A stretch of 64,000 nt of DNA, taken from the NCBI GenBank assembly GCA_045652425.1, contig JAZRUG010000026.1:1-64000 (forward strand). The letters are read 5' to 3'. A program made the position numbers and the translations under genes. The notes under the pieces were generated by a model that was not told the origin of the DNA, ran no database searches, and saw only the letters and a program-made list of their open reading frames with translations. Within the stretch, counting starts at the first letter, position 1. The number at the start of each line of letters is the position of its first letter. Shown piece after piece: positions 51,717-60,700 of this stretch. Source of the stretch: RGIG1995 sp045652425 (lineage in GTDB: Bacteria > Bacillota > Clostridia > Oscillospirales > CAG-272).

Positions 51717-51846
51717 GGTTATCTATTTCAAAAACAAAAATCTGTTTTTCCCACCACTATTTGAACATAATTATTCAAAAAATTATGGATTTTTTCACTC
51801 GCATTGGATTTTTTAACTGTAATTACAGTTAATATTATTAATTCTA

Positions 51847-51874
51847 TTGACTTTTTTTAAAATTAAAGTAAAAT
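51847..51874 (+). promoter_or_regulatory. Possible promoter of Gfo/Idh/MocA copy 2
   Basis: TTGACT at 51847-51852 and TAAAAT at 51869-51874 with a 16-bp spacer; weaker than that of copy 1. Confidence 0.45.
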
Positions 51875-51930
51875 AAAATCAGTATGTATGGTATATATAA
51901 CCACAAACACAAGAAATGAGGTATTAAGTT

Positions 51931-53217
51931 ATGGCAAGAAGAAAAAGCATGAAGACTATTCGTATCGGCGTTTTTGGTCTTCAGCGTGGTTTGGGTTTTG
52001 TTAAACATATGCAGAGAATTAAGGGAGTTAAGCTCGTTGCTGTCTGCGAAGCTGTAGACACTCATATCGAAAAAGCTAAAGAATTTCTCCCCGAAGATGC
52101 AAAAATCTTTAAGAATTTTGACGAATTCATTGACTGCGGTTTAGATGCAGTAGTTCTCGCAAACTACTTCCACGAACACGCAAAATACGCTATTAAGGCT
52201 CTCGAAAAGAAAATACACGTTTTAAGTGAAACAACTGCGGCTCCTACATTAGCTGAATGTGTTCAGCTTTGCCGCGCCGTTGAACAGTCAAAATGTAAAT
52301 ATATGCTTGCGGCAAACACAAGCTGGATGCCCGGCCCCAAAGAACTCCGTAAGCTTTATGCTGAAGGTACTATCGGTAAGATCAGATACGCTCAGGCTGA
52401 ATATCTCCACCCCACAGAAAATCTTCCCGGCGGTTTCCAGTGCAGAGATAAAAAAGCTTACACTCATTGGAGAAGACATACTCCCCGTACCTACTACAAT
52501 ATGCACTCCATGGGTGCTTTGATGGAAATTACAGGAGCTATGCCTGTAAGAGTTACCGGTGCTGCTGTACACGCTCCCGATTATATGGAATCGGTTACAC
52601 ACCCTTATGTTGGTGATATGGCTGCTTACTGCTTGGCTGAAATGGATAACGGCGCTCTCTTCAATGCAACAGGTTGCGCTGCTCTCGGTCCTATCAGCAA
52701 ATGGTTCAGACTTTCAGGCGACCTCGGTAACATCGAAACCGTTCGTCTTGAAAACGGCGGTGTTAGAAACGTTCGTGTAGACTATATGAAATACGCTATT
52801 CCCGACGGCGATGAAACTAAAGCAAGTAAAGTATACGAACCCGCTGATGCAAGAGATTTCGGTTGCTTTACAGAAGAAGAAATCAAGTATGCAAAGCTTG
52901 ACGAAGGCTCAAAATCAGGTCACGCAGGTAACTGTGACTTCTTCATTAACCTTTACTTCATCAAGTACCTCAGAGGCGAGGTTGAACCCTTCTTTAACGT
53001 ATACAGAGCTACTGCTCTTTCAGCTGCAGCTATCCTCTCTTGGAGAAGTATCTTGAATAACGGCAAGGCTTACGATATTCCCGACTTCTCAGATAAAAGA
53101 CGTAGAAGAAAGTACGAAAAAGATACTGCTTCCCCCTACCCCAAGGAAGACGGTTCTGTTGATATTCCTTGTTCAAGCAAAGAATACAACCTCTTTAAAA
53201 AATATAATATAGACTAA
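51931..53217 (+). CDS. Gfo/Idh/MocA-like protein, copy 2
   Basis: A 428-residue paralogue of the copies at 40.8 and 53.4 kb. The Rossmann loop is GVFGLQRG and the segment of the catalytic EKP is again SETTAAPT. The second domain has RTYYNMHSMGALMEITG. It keeps the C-terminal signature (YPKEDGSVDIPCSS ... KKYNID). Relative to the others it has a short insertion near ENGGVRNVRVDYMKY. SD GAGGT. Likely arose by tandem duplication; function unknown. Confidence 0.85.
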   Translation: MARRKSMKTIRIGVFGLQRGLGFVKHMQRIKGVKLVAVCEAVDTHIEKAKEFLPEDAKIFKNFDEFIDCGLDAVVLANYFHEHAKYAIKALEKKIHVLSETTAAPTLAECVQLCRAVEQSKCKYMLAANTSWMPGPKELRKLYAEGTIGKIRYAQAEYLHPTENLPGGFQCRDKKAYTHWRRHTPRTYYNMHSMGALMEITGAMPVRVTGAAVHAPDYMESVTHPYVGDMAAYCLAEMDNGALFNATGCAALGPISKWFRLSGDLGNIETVRLENGGVRNVRVDYMKYAIPDGDETKASKVYEPADARDFGCFTEEEIKYAKLDEGSKSGHAGNCDFFINLYFIKYLRGEVEPFFNVYRATALSAAAILSWRSILNNGKAYDIPDFSDKRRRRKYEKDTASPYPKEDGSVDIPCSSKEYNLFKKYNID

Positions 53218-53225
53218 TATAAACA

Positions 53226-53261
53226 AAATGTGTGTAGGCAAATTCTACACACATTTTTGTG
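53226..53261 (+). terminator. Terminator of copy 2
   Basis: AAATGTGTGTAG (53226-53237) / CTACACACATTT (53245-53256) followed by TTGTGTTT. Confidence 0.8.
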
Positions 53262-53311
53262 TTTATGCTAAAATTGTTCAAAAAACAAATACAATTAAGC
53301 AAAATAGTCCA

Positions 53312-53340
53312 TTGAAAAATTGCTTGTTAGATAGTATCAT
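53312..53340 (+). promoter_or_regulatory. Promoter of Gfo/Idh/MocA copy 3
   Basis: TTGAAA at 53312-53317 and TATCAT at 53335-53340, spacer 17 bp. Confidence 0.55.
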
Positions 53341-53414
53341 ATAATCAAGATATTATTCAAACAGTTTTTTTCGTCCCGGCTTTTAATGGACAACAAAGAA
53401 AAGAGGTAGTCATT

Positions 53415-54692
53415 ATGTCAATCAAACAGTATAAAAAAGAAGTACGAATCGGTGTTTTTGGATTAAGACGCGGCGCTCCATTTGTCAGAAATATGCAAAA
53501 AATTAAGGGTGTTAAAGTCGTTGCGGTATGCGAAAAAGACGACGAGATTATCGAAAAGGTTAAACCGAGCTTACCCGAATATACAAAAATCTTCCACGAC
53601 TTTGATGAATTTATTGACAGCGGTATGGATGCCATAGTTCTTGCAAACTATTTCCACGAACATGCGAAATACGCTATGATAGCGCTCGAAAAAAAGATAC
53701 ATATATTGAGCGAAACTACAGCTGCTCCCACATTGGGTGAATGTGTACAGCTTTGCCGCGCAGTCGAAAAATCAAAGTGTAAATATATGCTTGCGGCAAA
53801 CGCTTGTTGGCATAAAGACACTATGGCACTGAAAAAGCTTTACGAAGACGGTACTATCGGTAAGGTAAGATTTGCCGAAGCGGAATATCTCCACCCAAGA
53901 GAAATTGCTCCCGAGGGCTTTAACAACAAAAATAAAAATGCATACACCCATTGGAGAAGATATCTTCCCCGCACCTATTACAATATGCACTCACTCGGCG
54001 TACTTATGAATATTACAGGCGCTATGCCTAAAAGCGTTTCGGGCGTTGCCGCATTCGCACCGGATTATATGGAATCGGCTTCCTCACCTTACATTGGAGA
54101 TATCACCGGTCTCTGCCTTGCGGAAATGGATAACGGCGCTCTCTTTACCACGACAGGCTGCGCCGGTATAGGTCCCATAAGCAAGTGGTTCAGAGTTTCG
54201 GGCGATAAGGGTAATATGGAAAACGTGCGTTTTAAGCGCGGTACTGTTCGTGTAGACTATATGAAATATGCTGTTCCGGACGGCGATGAATCAAAGGCTA
54301 ACTATACATTTGACGCTCCCTTGGCAGATGCGTATGGCATCTTTACAAAAAAAGAAGTTGATTACGCTAACCTCGGAGAAGAAGATAAAAAAGGGCATAT
54401 GGGGCATATTGACTTTTGGATTTGTCTATACTTTATAAAATATCTGCGCGGCGAAGTCGAACCCTTCTTTAACGTATATAGAGCTGTTGCTCTTTCGGCG
54501 GCGGCTATTCTCTCTTGGAGAAGTGTACTTAACGGCGGTGTAAAATACGATATTCCGGACTTCACCGATAAAAGAGGCAGAAGAAAATTCGAAAAAGATT
54601 TTGTATCTCCTTTCCCAAAGGAAGATGGTTCTGTTGATATTCCTTGCTCAAGTAAAGAATACGACCTCTTTAAAAAATATAATATTGACTAA
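53415..54692 (+). CDS. Gfo/Idh/MocA-like protein, copy 3
   Basis: A 425-residue paralogue with GVFGLRRG, SETTAAPT, RTYYNMHSLGVLMNITG and the same C-terminal ending as the other copies. Where copies 1 and 2 have NTSWMPG this one has NACWHKD, a change close to the expected substrate side. Own promoter and own terminator, as for the other copies, so the three can be expressed separately. Substrate unknown. Confidence 0.85.
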   Translation: MSIKQYKKEVRIGVFGLRRGAPFVRNMQKIKGVKVVAVCEKDDEIIEKVKPSLPEYTKIFHDFDEFIDSGMDAIVLANYFHEHAKYAMIALEKKIHILSETTAAPTLGECVQLCRAVEKSKCKYMLAANACWHKDTMALKKLYEDGTIGKVRFAEAEYLHPREIAPEGFNNKNKNAYTHWRRYLPRTYYNMHSLGVLMNITGAMPKSVSGVAAFAPDYMESASSPYIGDITGLCLAEMDNGALFTTTGCAGIGPISKWFRVSGDKGNMENVRFKRGTVRVDYMKYAVPDGDESKANYTFDAPLADAYGIFTKKEVDYANLGEEDKKGHMGHIDFWICLYFIKYLRGEVEPFFNVYRAVALSAAAILSWRSVLNGGVKYDIPDFTDKRGRRKFEKDFVSPFPKEDGSVDIPCSSKEYDLFKKYNID

Positions 54693-54699
54693 TTTTTAT

Positions 54700-54728
54700 G
54701 GGCGGATATTATATCTGCCCGTTTTTGT
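54700..54728 (+). terminator. Terminator of copy 3
   Basis: GGGCGGATAT (54700-54709) / ATATCTGCCC (54711-54720), tight loop, then GTTTTTG. Confidence 0.7.
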
Positions 54729-54739
54729 TTTTTAAAAAT

Positions 54740-54960
54740 CCCTACTTTCTTGAAAGAAAGTAGGCAAAGAACTTTGAAAAACCGGTCTGTGCCACTTGTT
54801 ACAGTTTGTACAGACTTACTTTCTTCCCTTAAAAGATACCCCTTCCGTCAGCTCCGCTGCCACCTCCCCCAATGGGGAGGCTTTGGGTTCGCACAGACCA
54901 AGAGAGGCAAGTTCTTTGCCAAGCTTTCTGCGAAAGAAAGCGGAGGTTTTTGCAAAAAAG
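54740..54960. repeat. Intergenic repeat cluster
   Basis: A type A unit (CTACTTTCTTGAAAGAAAGTAGG) is at about 54743, and a second type A unit in reverse orientation (TTCTTTGCCAAGCTTTCTGC) at about 54912-54945, matching the unit at about 57490-57530 in the other direction. A GGGGAGG inverted repeat lies between (about 54860-54880). No gene fits in 54693-55024. Confidence 0.65.
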
Positions 54961-54962
54961 TA

Positions 54963-54992
54963 TAGACAAAGTGCGGTGGTGTAAATTATAAT
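54963..54992 (+). promoter_or_regulatory. Promoter of the M24 peptidase gene
   Basis: TAGACA at 54963-54968 and TATAAT at 54987-54992, spacer 18 bp. Confidence 0.55.
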
Positions 54993-55024
54993 TAAGTAAA
55001 GATGTTTTTGAAAGGGTTTATATT

Positions 55025-56086
55025 ATGAACAGATGCGAAAAACTTATTTCAGCTATAGGTGATAAAGCAGACGGTATGCTTATTTCGTCGGAGGTTAATC
55101 AGTTATATCTGACAGGATTTGAATTTTCCGACGGTTACGTACTCGTTACCAAAAACAAATCCTACCTTATTACAGATTTCAGATATACCGAAGCCGCAAA
55201 ACTTAATGCAGACAAAGTCTTTGAAATAGTTACTCTTGAAAAAAACCTTTTTCAAAAGCTTTTTGATGAAAACAAGGTTAATAACCTGTTATTTGAAGAT
55301 ACAAGAATGACTTGCTCTGTGTTAGAACAACTCAAAAACAAGCACAGTAACATTAATTTCATCCCTGCGGGAAACATAATTGAAGATTTACGCGAATATA
55401 AAGCCGATATTGAAATAGAATATATTACTAAAGCTCAAAGAATTGCCGAAAAGTCTTTAAAAATGCTTATAGACAACTTTGATAAGAATATGACAGAAAA
55501 AGAACTTGCGGCTTATCTTGAATATCTTATGAAGAAAAACGGCGCTGACGGAATATCATTTGCAACTATTGCAGTATCCGGAAAAGCCTCTTCTCTCCCC
55601 CACGGAGTCCCGCGCAATCTGAAACTCGAAAACGGATTTTTGACTATAGATTTTGGCGCTGTATATAAAGGTTATCACTCCGATATGACAAGAACTTTTT
55701 GTTTAGGAAAATCCAACGAAGATATGAAAAAAGTTTACAATACCGTTCTTGAAGCACAATCCAAAGCTATTGATGTAATTTTTTCGGGTGAAAGAAACTG
55801 TGTCGCTATTGATAAAGTTGCAAGACAACATATTTATTCAAACGGCTATGAAGGTTGTTTCGGCCACGGGCTTGGACACGGCGTTGGACTTGAAATACAT
55901 GAAGCTCCAAGATTGTCCCCGTTAGCCGACAAAAATAAATCACTTGAAATCGGCGATATTGTAACAGTCGAACCAGGCATCTATATTGAAAATAAATACG
56001 GTGTCAGAATAGAAGATATGGTTTATATAGGCGAAAATGGCCCTATAAATCTAACTCTCTTTGAAAAAAATCTGATAGAATTATGA
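55025..56086 (+). CDS. M24-family Xaa-Pro peptidase
   Basis: A 353-residue aminopeptidase P/prolidase type enzyme. The N-terminal domain (about 1-120) lacks metal ligands. The C-terminal pita-bread domain has metal ligands in IDFGAVYKGYHSDMTRTF (two Asp), GHGLGHGVGLEIHE (His), VEPGIYIE (Glu) and VRIEDMV (Glu). It removes N-terminal residues before proline. It precedes efp, an arrangement common in Firmicutes. Confidence 0.93.
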   Translation: MNRCEKLISAIGDKADGMLISSEVNQLYLTGFEFSDGYVLVTKNKSYLITDFRYTEAAKLNADKVFEIVTLEKNLFQKLFDENKVNNLLFEDTRMTCSVLEQLKNKHSNINFIPAGNIIEDLREYKADIEIEYITKAQRIAEKSLKMLIDNFDKNMTEKELAAYLEYLMKKNGADGISFATIAVSGKASSLPHGVPRNLKLENGFLTIDFGAVYKGYHSDMTRTFCLGKSNEDMKKVYNTVLEAQSKAIDVIFSGERNCVAIDKVARQHIYSNGYEGCFGHGLGHGVGLEIHEAPRLSPLADKNKSLEIGDIVTVEPGIYIENKYGVRIEDMVYIGENGPINLTLFEKNLIEL

Positions 56087-56114
56087 AAATAAGGGATTTT
56101 TCGTTAAAAACCCC

Positions 56115-56143
56115 TTGAAAAAATATTATTTTTAGTGTAGAAT
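56115..56143 (+). promoter_or_regulatory. Promoter of efp
   Basis: TTGAAA at 56115-56120 and TAGAAT at 56138-56143, spacer 17 bp. Confidence 0.6.
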
Positions 56144-56191
56144 ATATTAGATAATTATATTTTGACCAGAAAATAATGGAGGATAAACAAA

Positions 56192-56755
56192 ATGGTAGTA
56201 GCAGGCGATTTTAAAAACGGCGTTACTTTTGAAATGGATGGCAACGTTTTTCAGGTTGTTGAATTCCAGCACGTAAAACCCGGTAAAGGAGCAGCTTTCG
56301 TAAGAACTAAACTTAAGAACGTTATCACAGGCGCTGTAATCGAAAAAACATTCAGCCCTACAGATAAATATGAAAACGCTTACGTTGAGCGCAAAGATAT
56401 GCAGTATCTTTACAACGACGGCGAACTTTACTACTTCATGGATCTTGAATCCTATGAACAGCTTCCCCTCGAAGAAAGCAAACTCGGTGACAACTTCAGA
56501 TTTGTTAAAGAAGAAATGCTTTGCAAGATTATTTCTTACAAGGGCAACGTATTCGGAGTTGAACCTCCTATGTTCGTTGAACTCGAAGTAACCGAAACAG
56601 AACCCGGATTCAAGGGCGATACAGCTACAGGCGCTTCTAAACCCGCAACTCTCGAAACAGGCGCACAGATTAAGGTTCCGCTCTTCATTAACATCGGTGA
56701 CGTTCTCAAAATCGATACAAGAACAGGTGAATACCTCGAAAGAGCTAAACAGTAA
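56192..56755 (+). CDS. efp: Elongation factor P
   Basis: A 187-residue, three-barrel translation factor that relieves ribosome stalling at polyproline. KPGKGAAFVRTKLKN is the loop with the functional residue (Lys32 region), and FINIGDVLKIDTRTGEYLERA is the C-terminal signature. The loop is KPGKG, so modification is at Lys if it occurs. SD GGAGG. Confidence 0.97.
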   Translation: MVVAGDFKNGVTFEMDGNVFQVVEFQHVKPGKGAAFVRTKLKNVITGAVIEKTFSPTDKYENAYVERKDMQYLYNDGELYYFMDLESYEQLPLEESKLGDNFRFVKEEMLCKIISYKGNVFGVEPPMFVELEVTETEPGFKGDTATGASKPATLETGAQIKVPLFINIGDVLKIDTRTGEYLERAKQ

Positions 56756-56783
56756 TTTTTATAAATAATAAGGAGTACTGACT

Positions 56784-57194
56784 ATGATGATGACAATTAC
56801 CGAAAAGATTGCAAACCTCAAAGGCTACCTCGAAGGCGTACAGCTTGACGAAAACAAGGCTGAAACAAAGGTTATTGCAAAAATCGTTGATATTCTCGAA
56901 GATATGGCTCTCGAAATCGAAGAAATGGAAGAACAGGTTGATACTCTCAACGACTACGCAGAAGAACTTGACGAAGACCTCGGCGACGTAGAAGATTACC
57001 TCTTCGGCGACGACGATGACTGCGACTGTTGCGATGATGACGATTGCGATTGCTGCGATTGTTGCGACGAAGAATTCTTCGAAGTTGAATGCCCCAAATG
57101 CGGTGAAGTTATCTGCCTCGATGAAGATTTTGATGCAGACGAAGTTATATGCCCCGCGTGCAACGAAACTATTCCCCTTGAAGACGAAGAATAA
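56784..57194 (+). CDS. CD1247-type protein with Asp/Cys-rich segment and zinc ribbon
   Basis: A 136-residue protein in three parts. An N-terminal helical domain (about 1-70, ITEKIANLKGYLEG) resembles the CD1247 N-terminal domain. A low-complexity segment (about 76-95) is built from DCDCC and DCC units. A C-terminal zinc ribbon has CPKCGEVICL and CPACNETIPL. The middle segment could bind metal, but no family data are known to me. SD AAGGAG, 28 bp after efp, so probably the same transcript. Confidence 0.8.
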   Translation: MMMTITEKIANLKGYLEGVQLDENKAETKVIAKIVDILEDMALEIEEMEEQVDTLNDYAEELDEDLGDVEDYLFGDDDDCDCCDDDDCDCCDCCDEEFFEVECPKCGEVICLDEDFDADEVICPACNETIPLEDEE

Positions 57195-57211
57195 TAAATA
57201 AAAATAATTTT

Positions 57212-57241
57212 ATATCCCCGTCACTGACGGGGATATTTTTC
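57212..57241 (+). terminator. Terminator of the efp / CD1247 transcript
   Basis: ATATCCCCGTCA (57212-57223) / TGACGGGGATAT (57225-57236) followed by TTTTT. Confidence 0.75.
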
Positions 57242-57243
57242 CC

Positions 57244-57725
57244 CCTACTTTCTTTAAGGAAGAAAGTAGGCAAAGAACCTCGAATAGCTGGTTTCTTCCA
57301 CTTGTTATTATTTACACAAACATTATCTCTGTATTGTAGGGGGCGACGTCCTCGGCGCCCCTTTAAGTAAGCAAAGAAATCTCCGCTTTCTTTCGCAGAA
57401 AGTAGGCAAAGAACCTCGAATAGCTGGTTTGTGCAAATAATATTAACTGCGGTAGAGGACAGCGCCCTTGACGCCCCTTTAAGAAGCAAAGAAATCTCCG
57501 CTTTCTTTCGCAGAAAGCTTGGCAAAGAACCTCGCCTCGCTTGGTTTGTGAGAACTTTCAAACAAGTAGGCACTTTGTCTTGCCTTCTCCTGTGGGAGAA
57601 GGGGGACCACAAGAATTTCATAGAAATTCGGTGGTGGATGAGGAGTCAATAATATACTTTTGTCAATAAAACACCTCATCCGTCACGGCAAGCCGCGACA
57701 CCTTCTCCCACTGGAGAAGGCTTAT
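57244..57725. repeat. Intergenic repeat cluster
   Basis: Three type A units (about 57244-57281, 57376-57415, 57485-57530; the last two with TTTCGCAGAAAG cores), two type B units (GTAGGGGGCGACGTCCTCG at about 57338, a diverged one at about 57450) and an inverted repeat pair GCCTTCTCC.GTGGGAGAAGG (about 57582-57601 and 57702-57721), with CACC/GGTG-ATGAGG arms between. No credible gene lies in 57195-57793. Confidence 0.75.
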
Positions 57726-57770
57726 GTTAGTTTCTGCTTATTTTTAAATTTTCGTACAGAGGTAAAACAA

Positions 57771-57790
57771 AAAAGCCCCGAGGGGCTTTT
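57771..57790 (-). terminator. Terminator of the acetylesterase-like gene
   Basis: AAAAGCCCC / GGGGCTTTT hairpin with T runs both sides, immediately after the stop codon at 57794. Confidence 0.8.
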
Positions 57791-57793
57791 TTA

Positions 57794-60700
57794 TTATTGG
57801 TATATTGTTTCTTTTGTGTAAATGTCAACGTAGTCAACAGTACCGTTCAAATTGGTATTTGCTGAATAAGTTCCAAAAAGATTTGTAAATGTAAAATCAT
57901 AATCAGCAGTTATAGCAACAGATCCAACCGTTTCCCAGCCATTTGCACCTAAATAATATAACGTCATTAATTGAGTATCCGCCTTGTGCTCTAATTTCCA
58001 GGCATTTTCACTCTTATTAAGGTCTCTATAATCTGTGCTATATACAATTCGATATCCCTGAGTTCCGGAATTTTTCATATCCGGTGTCATAAAACGTAAT
58101 GCATATTTATTATAAGATGAATCAAATGCAAGATGAATACAACCGTATTGAGTTTCTCCTGCAGATGTAAGCGACTGTCCTATAAGTTGAGTTCCGCCTT
58201 TCAGTTGTGCTTTCCACTCTATAGTCCAATCCATCTTATTGCTTATTTTGATCGGCTTTTCAAACAAGAAGTCAGGTCTATTTGCAGCCGTTGTTGCAGT
58301 AACCGTATATTTTTCATTATCTGTATACGTATACTGACCTGTTGCACCCTTAGCTATTGCATCGGGAGAAAGCGTCAAATCGTTCTTATCTTTCGATGAA
58401 AGAAGATTTCCTTTAAAATCATAACGGTAGTTCTTTTCTTGAACAACTACTTCCTGAACACAGTTGATTTCCAAATACTCCATTGTTCCTCTGAAGTTCT
58501 GGGTTCCGCCTGCATATCTTCCAAAGAGGTTTGTAAAGTTAAAATCATACGCCTTTGTTATTTTAACTTCGCCAATGTCAGTCCACACATTTTCCAAGAG
58601 AATCTGCAGCTTCAACATTTGGGTTTCTGCGGTATATGTCAATTTCCATGTATTGAGTTCTTCGTTATAAGACTCATAATCACCGTATTTTATAAAATAC
58701 TTACTTGTGTCAGGTGTCTGGAAACGCATTGCGTGATATCCGTCAGTTTGATTGTGAGCTAGGTTATATGAAAGGTAGATACAACCATACTTACTCGTCA
58801 TATCAATCGTTCCTTCAGAGTTTGCCGCCGGTGTTTGTCCTGCAAGAACACTATAATTATTAAGGTCTGCTTTCCATTCAAAAGACCAATCTGTATCACT
58901 GCTTACGCTAATTGGAGTTTCAAACAAAAAGTCAGGTCTGTTTGAAGAAGTTGTTGTGGTATAACTTCCATCAAGTGTATATGAACTTGCAGATGCGCCC
59001 TTCGCCTTTGCTTCGGGTGAAAGTGTAAGAGCGTTATCGTTGTTTTCGGTATTCAAATCGTCTGCAAATTCCCAACGATAAGTTGTAGGGATTTTCTTAA
59101 CAGAGTAAACGTACACTTCAACAGATTGTGTCTTACCACTATCAGATGTTGCCGTAATCATTGCATAACCGTCTGCAACTGCTGTTATAAGACCAAACTC
59201 ATTAATCGTAGCAACCTTTTCATTGCTTGAAGAATATGTAATATCTTCGGAATAAATAGGATATGCCAATGCCGATATTCTGTAGGTTGAGCCAACCTTC
59301 ATTTCGATAGTATCTTTTGAAGTAAGTCTGTCTCTTCCGTTTGTATCGATAATCTCAACGTGGTCAGCTGCTTCACGTTCTACAAAAAGGCTCTTCAAAG
59401 CATAGAACGCATTAGTTCCCGCTTCTTCACCTGTTGCGTTATGTCCATTCTGGTTAAAGTGAACGTTGTCAAGACCAACGAAGTTCCAACCATACTCATC
59501 AGGTTCTTTGGAGGCTGCATAGGTTCTTGCATATTCACCTGCTTTGGTTGATACCATTATTATATCTTCGTTTTCGTTCGTCAAAGCAATTTGAGATGCT
59601 CTAACGGGAACGAGGTCCGTATGTCTGTAAAGAGCTTTGCTTTCTGCCGAGCATGCCCCACTCTGAATACGATTAAGAATCATAAAGTCATAATCAAGTC
59701 CGAAGTCTCTTATCATATCCTCATGCATCATCATATAGAGGTCATAGTATTCTTTATCTGTAATCTTCGGCTTTCCGGATACGTAAGTCATCGATTCATA
59801 ATCATAAGTACTTGTTGTCGCAGTACCACCGTGCCACCAGAAGTTGCAAGTTCTTATAACTTCAAAGTTATTTTCATCAAGAATTTCCATAAGGTCTGCG
59901 TATGCTTTTTGTGTAGCATTGTAGAAGTTTCTGTTAGCACCGCCTGCTTTATAATATCCTGCATATCCCTGTCTTGTTTCTGTATCGAGCCATGACTGAA
60001 TAGGCGCACCGGAATATGCTGTCTGCAAAAATACTACTTTTTCACCGGAAAGTTCATAGAACTCCTTACCTAATGCAGCTGCAGGACCGGTTCTCTTTTC
60101 ATTATTCATATCATATAAGGTATTCGCAGAAACACAATTCTTATACGGATATACGTCATAACTGTATACCGCACCGTCAACACCTATTTCAGGAACTTCT
60201 TTTATATTGTCGTCAAAAGATATATAACCTGCCTGGTCAGCCTTATCATCAGCATTGCCGTAACAACCCTGACCGTTGCTCTGTCCTGTCAAAAGGAAGA
60301 GGTTTACGTGAGCCTTTTCAACCTCGGTTACAAGCAAAGTTTCAGTAACTTCGCCGCAGGTTGCAGTAATTGTAACATCTTCGGTAGAAACTTGCTTTGC
60401 AGTCATTTCGCCGGTTGCAGCATCAACAGATACTACATCGGGATTACTTGAAGTAAACGCAAATGCTTCGCCTTCTGCCAACTGCGCAACAGGCTTGAAT
60501 GTATATCTATCGTCATACTGCAATTCAAATCCCGCATCGGCAGTCTTTTCAAAAGTAATCGTATATGTGTTTTCAGCGTCTTTGCCGTTTGTAACAACAA
60601 CATAAGCTTTTGCACTCATAGCATCATTCGTCAAAAATGCCTGTTGAACTTCTACGGTAACACCTTCAACGCCTTTAGCCTCAACCTGCGGAACAGCAGG

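Noticed and set aside
54750..54984. Two short plus-strand frames after the third Gfo/Idh gene
   Set aside because: They consist of dispersed repeat units and have no SD or family resemblance.
57169..57679. Frames in the 57.2-57.7 kb gap and possible CRISPR array
   Set aside because: The repeats are unequal hairpin units at irregular distances without uniform spacers; the frames encode only the repeat sequence.
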